This document shows positions 3,836 to 6,692 of a stretch of 6,692 bases of DNA, piece after piece. The notes under the pieces are model-generated. The model saw nothing but the letters and a program-made list of their open reading frames with translations, did no database searches and was not told the DNA's origin. The position numbers were made by a program, and so were the translations under genes. The stretch lies in contig CALDKR010000001.1 in assembly GCA_937898095.1 (NCBI GenBank), positions 1 to 6,692 of the forward strand, read 5' to 3'. The stretch is from an uncultured Rhodoluna sp. GTDB lineage: Bacteria; Actinomycetota; Actinomycetes; Actinomycetales; Microbacteriaceae. Each line of letters begins with the position of its first letter. Positions within the stretch are counted from its first letter, which is position 1.

Positions 3836-6692
3836 ATGGCTTATGCCGAGCGCCCTGGCGGGCTCTCTGAACTTGCTCGATACGGATTCGTTGAGCTGAG
3901 CGAAACACTTGGCAAACTGGATCAACTGGTTGCCTTGGTTGGCGACTCGGGGCGGGCCGCACTCGCGCCGTTGGGGCTGACACAAGATCCCGACCAGGCT
4001 TTGAACTATTTGCTAACGCTTGCTCAGGCGGAGCGTAGTTCAGTCAAAAAACTCTTAAAAAACGCGGACTCCGCCCGGCGACTCTGTCTGCTGCTCGGTG
4101 CTTCATCAGCGATGGCTGACTTCGTAGTGCGAACTCCAGAAACCTTGGCCTTATTCGATGCCCCCGTAGTTGCTCCTGGGGCCGTGCAGGAATACAAAGA
4201 TCAATTCGTTTCAATCGGTCTTAAAACTTGGCAGGCTGGATTCGATCGAGATGCCGCCTGGTCGGCGATCCGCAGGGCATATCGAATCGAGTTGCTGAAA
4301 ATAGCAATTTTCGACCTCTCTCAGAACGACGTCATGTCTGGCATGACTACCGTGGCCGCTGGTTTAGCTGACATAGCCGGTGCGGCCATTGAAGCCGGTT
4401 TAGCGATTGCTAGAGCCGAACTGCACAATTCGTCTGAGTTTGGAGCGTTCAGCTCTGCAGAGATCGACGCCACAGAAATCGCGGTCATTGCGATGGGCAA
4501 GTGTGGTGCACGTGAGCTCAACTACATTAGCGACGTAGACGTGATTTTTGTGGCTGGCTCCAACAATCCTGAAGTAGAGCCAAATCGAGCTGTCGAGGTT
4601 GCCACAAAACTCGCGACCCGAATGATGCGTGCCATGGATGGAGCAGCCTCAGAGCCGGCATTATGGCAAGTTGACCCTAATCTGCGCCCGGAGGGCAAGT
4701 CGGGCGCGCTCGTGCGCACCCTTGAGTCTCACGTTGCGTACTACGATCGCTGGGCTCAGAGCTGGGAATTTCAGGCGCTGCTAAAAGCACGCCATCTCGC
4801 CGGATCCGAGGCTCTTGGGCAACGCTATGTTGAGGCACTAACTCCGAAGGTGTGGGAGTCATCGGCCCGTGAAAACTTTGTTGAGTCAGTTCAGCGAATG
4901 CGCGAACGAGTCATGGAGTTCATTCCAGCTCATGAAGTGGATCTTCAAATAAAACTTGGCCCGGGCGGTCTGCGCGACATCGAATTCACAGTCCAACTTC
5001 TACAGTTGGTTCACGGTCGAACCGATGAAACCCTGCGCGTTCGCGACACTATCGGCGGACTAAATGCTCTGGCTGCAGGTGGATTTGTTTCCAGAGCTGA
5101 CGCAGAGACCTTTGCGAACCACTATCGATTCTTGCGGGTGCTTGAACACCGAATTCAGATGTCGGAAATGCGCAGAACTCACCTAATGCCCACCAGTGAG
5201 CGCAAAGTCCGAGCTATAGCGCGAGCAATATCCACCAGATACAGCGTCGAAGACTTGCTAGCTCGATGGGAGTCAACCAAGAGTGAAGTGCGGTCGCTTC
5301 ACCAGCAGATTTTTTATCGCCCACTTTTGGCCGCCGTTTCAAGTCTTTCTGCAGAGAGCCTTGAAATCAGCAGTGCGCAAGCCGAGGATCGGCTTCGGGC
5401 AATCGGTTTTGCGGATTCTAAAGGTGCGCTTAATCACATCCGTTCTCTCTCATCAGGATTGTCGCGTCGCGCTGCAATTCAGAAACAGTTGCTTCCAGTC
5501 TTGCTTCAGTGGTTTGCTGAGGGAACAGACCCGGATCAAGCATTGCTGGCATTCCGCCGCCTTTCAGAAGACCTAGGGGAGTCTCCTTGGTATTTGCGAA
5601 TGTTGCGCGATTCGTCAGGTGCAGCTCATCGCATGACGCAAGTGCTATCAAACAGCAGACTTGCAACTGGGCTCTTTGAACGAATCCCAGAGGCGGCGGC
5701 TTGGTTTGAGAAGCCTGAAGACCTCGTTCCGTTGAGCCTTGATGAGTTAAACATCGAGGTTCAAGCAATCATTGATCGCCACGAAGACCTAGATGAGGCA
5801 GCCAGCTTGCTTCGCTCTATTCGACGTCGCGAGACTCTGCGCATTTCAATCGGTGCTGTTTTAGGTGAATTGAGCCTCGAGCAAATGGCGCAGGGAATCA
5901 GTGATTTAACCGAAAGTTATTTGGCTGGCATTCTTTCGGCAGTAGTTGAGGCTAGTCAGACCGACATAGCTCCGAAGCCACTTGATCAAATTCTTGACCT
6001 AGGAATTGTCGCCATGGGTCGCTTTGGCGGAGCAGAGCTTGGTTTCGGGTCTGATGCCGACGTGATTTTTGTATACGCGGCGGCCGCCGGCGTTGAGGTG
6101 GCAGAGGCGCAGAAAGTAGCCGAGCGGGCAATTTCAGAAGTTCGAAGGCTAAGTCGCGACAGCGTGCTTGAGTTTGAGCTCGACCTCGATTTGCGCCCTG
6201 AAGGCAAAAACGGAGCAATAGCCAGATCGATTGAAAGCTATGCGGCTTATTACGAAAGATGGGCTGACACTTGGGAATCACAGGCACTGCTTCGAGCAAG
6301 GCCGATTGCCGGCTCTGCCGCCCTTCGAGCTAGTTTTCTTGAGCTAATTAATACTTACCGCTATCCGAAAGAGTTTAAACAATCCTCGCTTATTGAAATT
6401 AGGCGCATCAAGGCTCGAGTTGAAACTGAACGTCTGCCTCAGGGCGCAGACCCACGACGCCATCTAAAGCTGGGTCGTGGTTCACTTAGCGACGTCGAAT
6501 GGCTTGTTCAATTGCTGCAGCTAAAGCACGGTTCGGCACATCCAGAAATCAGAACCCCTCGAACACTTGATGCCCTGAAAGCTGCCGTTTCGGCAGAACT
6601 AATTGCTGAGCATGATGCACGCGTGCTCGAAGAGGCGTGGCTCATCTCATCGCGAATTCGTGCCGCAAGCGTGCTCTGGGCCAACACCTGGG
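3836..6692 (+). CDS. glnE: Bifunctional glutamine synthetase adenylyltransferase/adenylyl-removing enzyme, 3' end cut by window
   Basis: The frame is open from ATG 3836 to the right edge, giving 952 residues; actinobacterial GlnE is about 1000, so only the last few dozen residues are missing. GlnE sets glutamine synthetase activity by adding AMP to a Tyr or removing it, in response to nitrogen signals. Two tandem nucleotidyltransferase halves are visible. The first, expected to de-adenylylate, has GKCGARELNYISDVDVIF at 221-238 (D233, D235), LRPEGK at 283-288 and KLGPGGLRDIEF at 373-384. The second, expected to adenylylate, has GRFGGAELGFGSDADVIF at 728-745 (D740, D742), LRPEGK at 786-791 and KLGRGSLSDVEW at 878-889. 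Both keep the metal-binding D-x-D, so both activities look intact. The ATG is 2 nt after the glnA2 stop with no strong Shine-Dalgarno (only AGAA before it), which points to translational coupling. Its target is probably another glutamine synthetase, since the neighbouring GlnA2 lacks the Tyr. Confidence 0.96.
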   Translation, partial: MAYAERPGGLSELARYGFVELSETLGKLDQLVALVGDSGRAALAPLGLTQDPDQALNYLLTLAQAERSSVKKLLKNADSARRLCLLLGASSAMADFVVRTPETLALFDAPVVAPGAVQEYKDQFVSIGLKTWQAGFDRDAAWSAIRRAYRIELLKIAIFDLSQNDVMSGMTTVAAGLADIAGAAIEAGLAIARAELHNSSEFGAFSSAEIDATEIAVIAMGKCGARELNYISDVDVIFVAGSNNPEVEPNRAVEVATKLATRMMRAMDGAASEPALWQVDPNLRPEGKSGALVRTLESHVAYYDRWAQSWEFQALLKARHLAGSEALGQRYVEALTPKVWESSARENFVESVQRMRERVMEFIPAHEVDLQIKLGPGGLRDIEFTVQLLQLVHGRTDETLRVRDTIGGLNALAAGGFVSRADAETFANHYRFLRVLEHRIQMSEMRRTHLMPTSERKVRAIARAISTRYSVEDLLARWESTKSEVRSLHQQIFYRPLLAAVSSLSAESLEISSAQAEDRLRAIGFADSKGALNHIRSLSSGLSRRAAIQKQLLPVLLQWFAEGTDPDQALLAFRRLSEDLGESPWYLRMLRDSSGAAHRMTQVLSNSRLATGLFERIPEAAAWFEKPEDLVPLSLDELNIEVQAIIDRHEDLDEAASLLRSIRRRETLRISIGAVLGELSLEQMAQGISDLTESYLAGILSAVVEASQTDIAPKPLDQILDLGIVAMGRFGGAELGFGSDADVIFVYAAAAGVEVAEAQKVAERAISEVRRLSRDSVLEFELDLDLRPEGKNGAIARSIESYAAYYERWADTWESQALLRARPIAGSAALRASFLELINTYRYPKEFKQSSLIEIRRIKARVETERLPQGADPRRHLKLGRGSLSDVEWLVQLLQLKHGSAHPEIRTPRTLDALKAAVSAELIAEHDARVLEEAWLISSRIRAASVLWANTW

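Noticed and set aside
5430..5768. 112-codon open frame on the minus strand
   Set aside because: It lies fully antisense to glnE, has no recognisable motif, and the glnE frame across it aligns with the family; it is a by-product of codon bias.
5952..6299. 115-codon open frame on the minus strand
   Set aside because: Antisense to the second nucleotidyltransferase domain of glnE, low-complexity basic and Pro-rich translation, no sign of a real protein.
3836..6692. Possible frameshift or pseudogene in glnE because of its length and repeated motifs
   Set aside because: Codon-by-codon reading shows one open frame to the window edge; the repeated LRPEGK and KLG-x-G motifs reflect the normal two-half architecture of GlnE.
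1..6692. CRISPR array, insertion sequence, tRNA or rRNA, prophage or defence system
   Set aside because: No direct repeats with spacers, no transposase or terminal inverted repeats, no RNA gene signatures; nearly every base is in five housekeeping-type genes.

Overview
The window suggests an actinobacterium. Base composition is close to balanced (by eye, near half G+C), which is low for the phylum. Protein details such as the PanB variant GDSAAN, a 446-residue GlnA2-type glutamine synthetase homologue and a full two-domain GlnE fit Micrococcales, most like Microbacteriaceae. Short spacers and balanced GC would fit a small-genome, freshwater-type lineage, but that placement is inference.

Layout: two divergent, tightly packed transcription units meet at about 2461-2492. 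Leftward (minus strand) are nadE (glutamine-dependent NAD+ synthetase), a Rid-family imine deaminase-like gene, and panB (ketopantoate hydroxymethyltransferase, cut by the left edge). nadE and rid are 24 nt apart, and the rid stop and panB start share one base (TAATG). Rightward (plus strand) are a glnA2-type gene and glnE (glutamine synthetase adenylyltransferase/adenylyl-removing enzyme, cut by the right edge), only 2 nt apart. There is no gene-free stretch over 300 bases; the longest spacer is 32 nt. I saw no RNA genes, mobile elements, CRISPR arrays or convincing terminators.

How the genes work together: the left unit is cofactor biosynthesis (NAD+, and pantothenate on the route to CoA) with a metabolite-repair-type protein between. 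The right unit is glutamine/nitrogen metabolism. They touch biochemically because NadE consumes glutamine as amide donor. From recalled family knowledge, glnE, glnA2, nadE and panB also lie near each other in Streptomyces and partly in Mycobacterium, so this looks like a conserved actinobacterial neighbourhood in compressed form and not a foreign island.

I found no clearly new system. The points most worth a second look are: the tiny divergent spacer, where two candidate -10 hexamers overlap on opposite strands and one could drive a leaderless nadE mRNA; the GlnA2 protein beside GlnE, which carries Trp at the usual adenylylation Tyr; and the one-base overlap of a Rid gene with panB, given a known link between Rid function and CoA levels in Salmonella.
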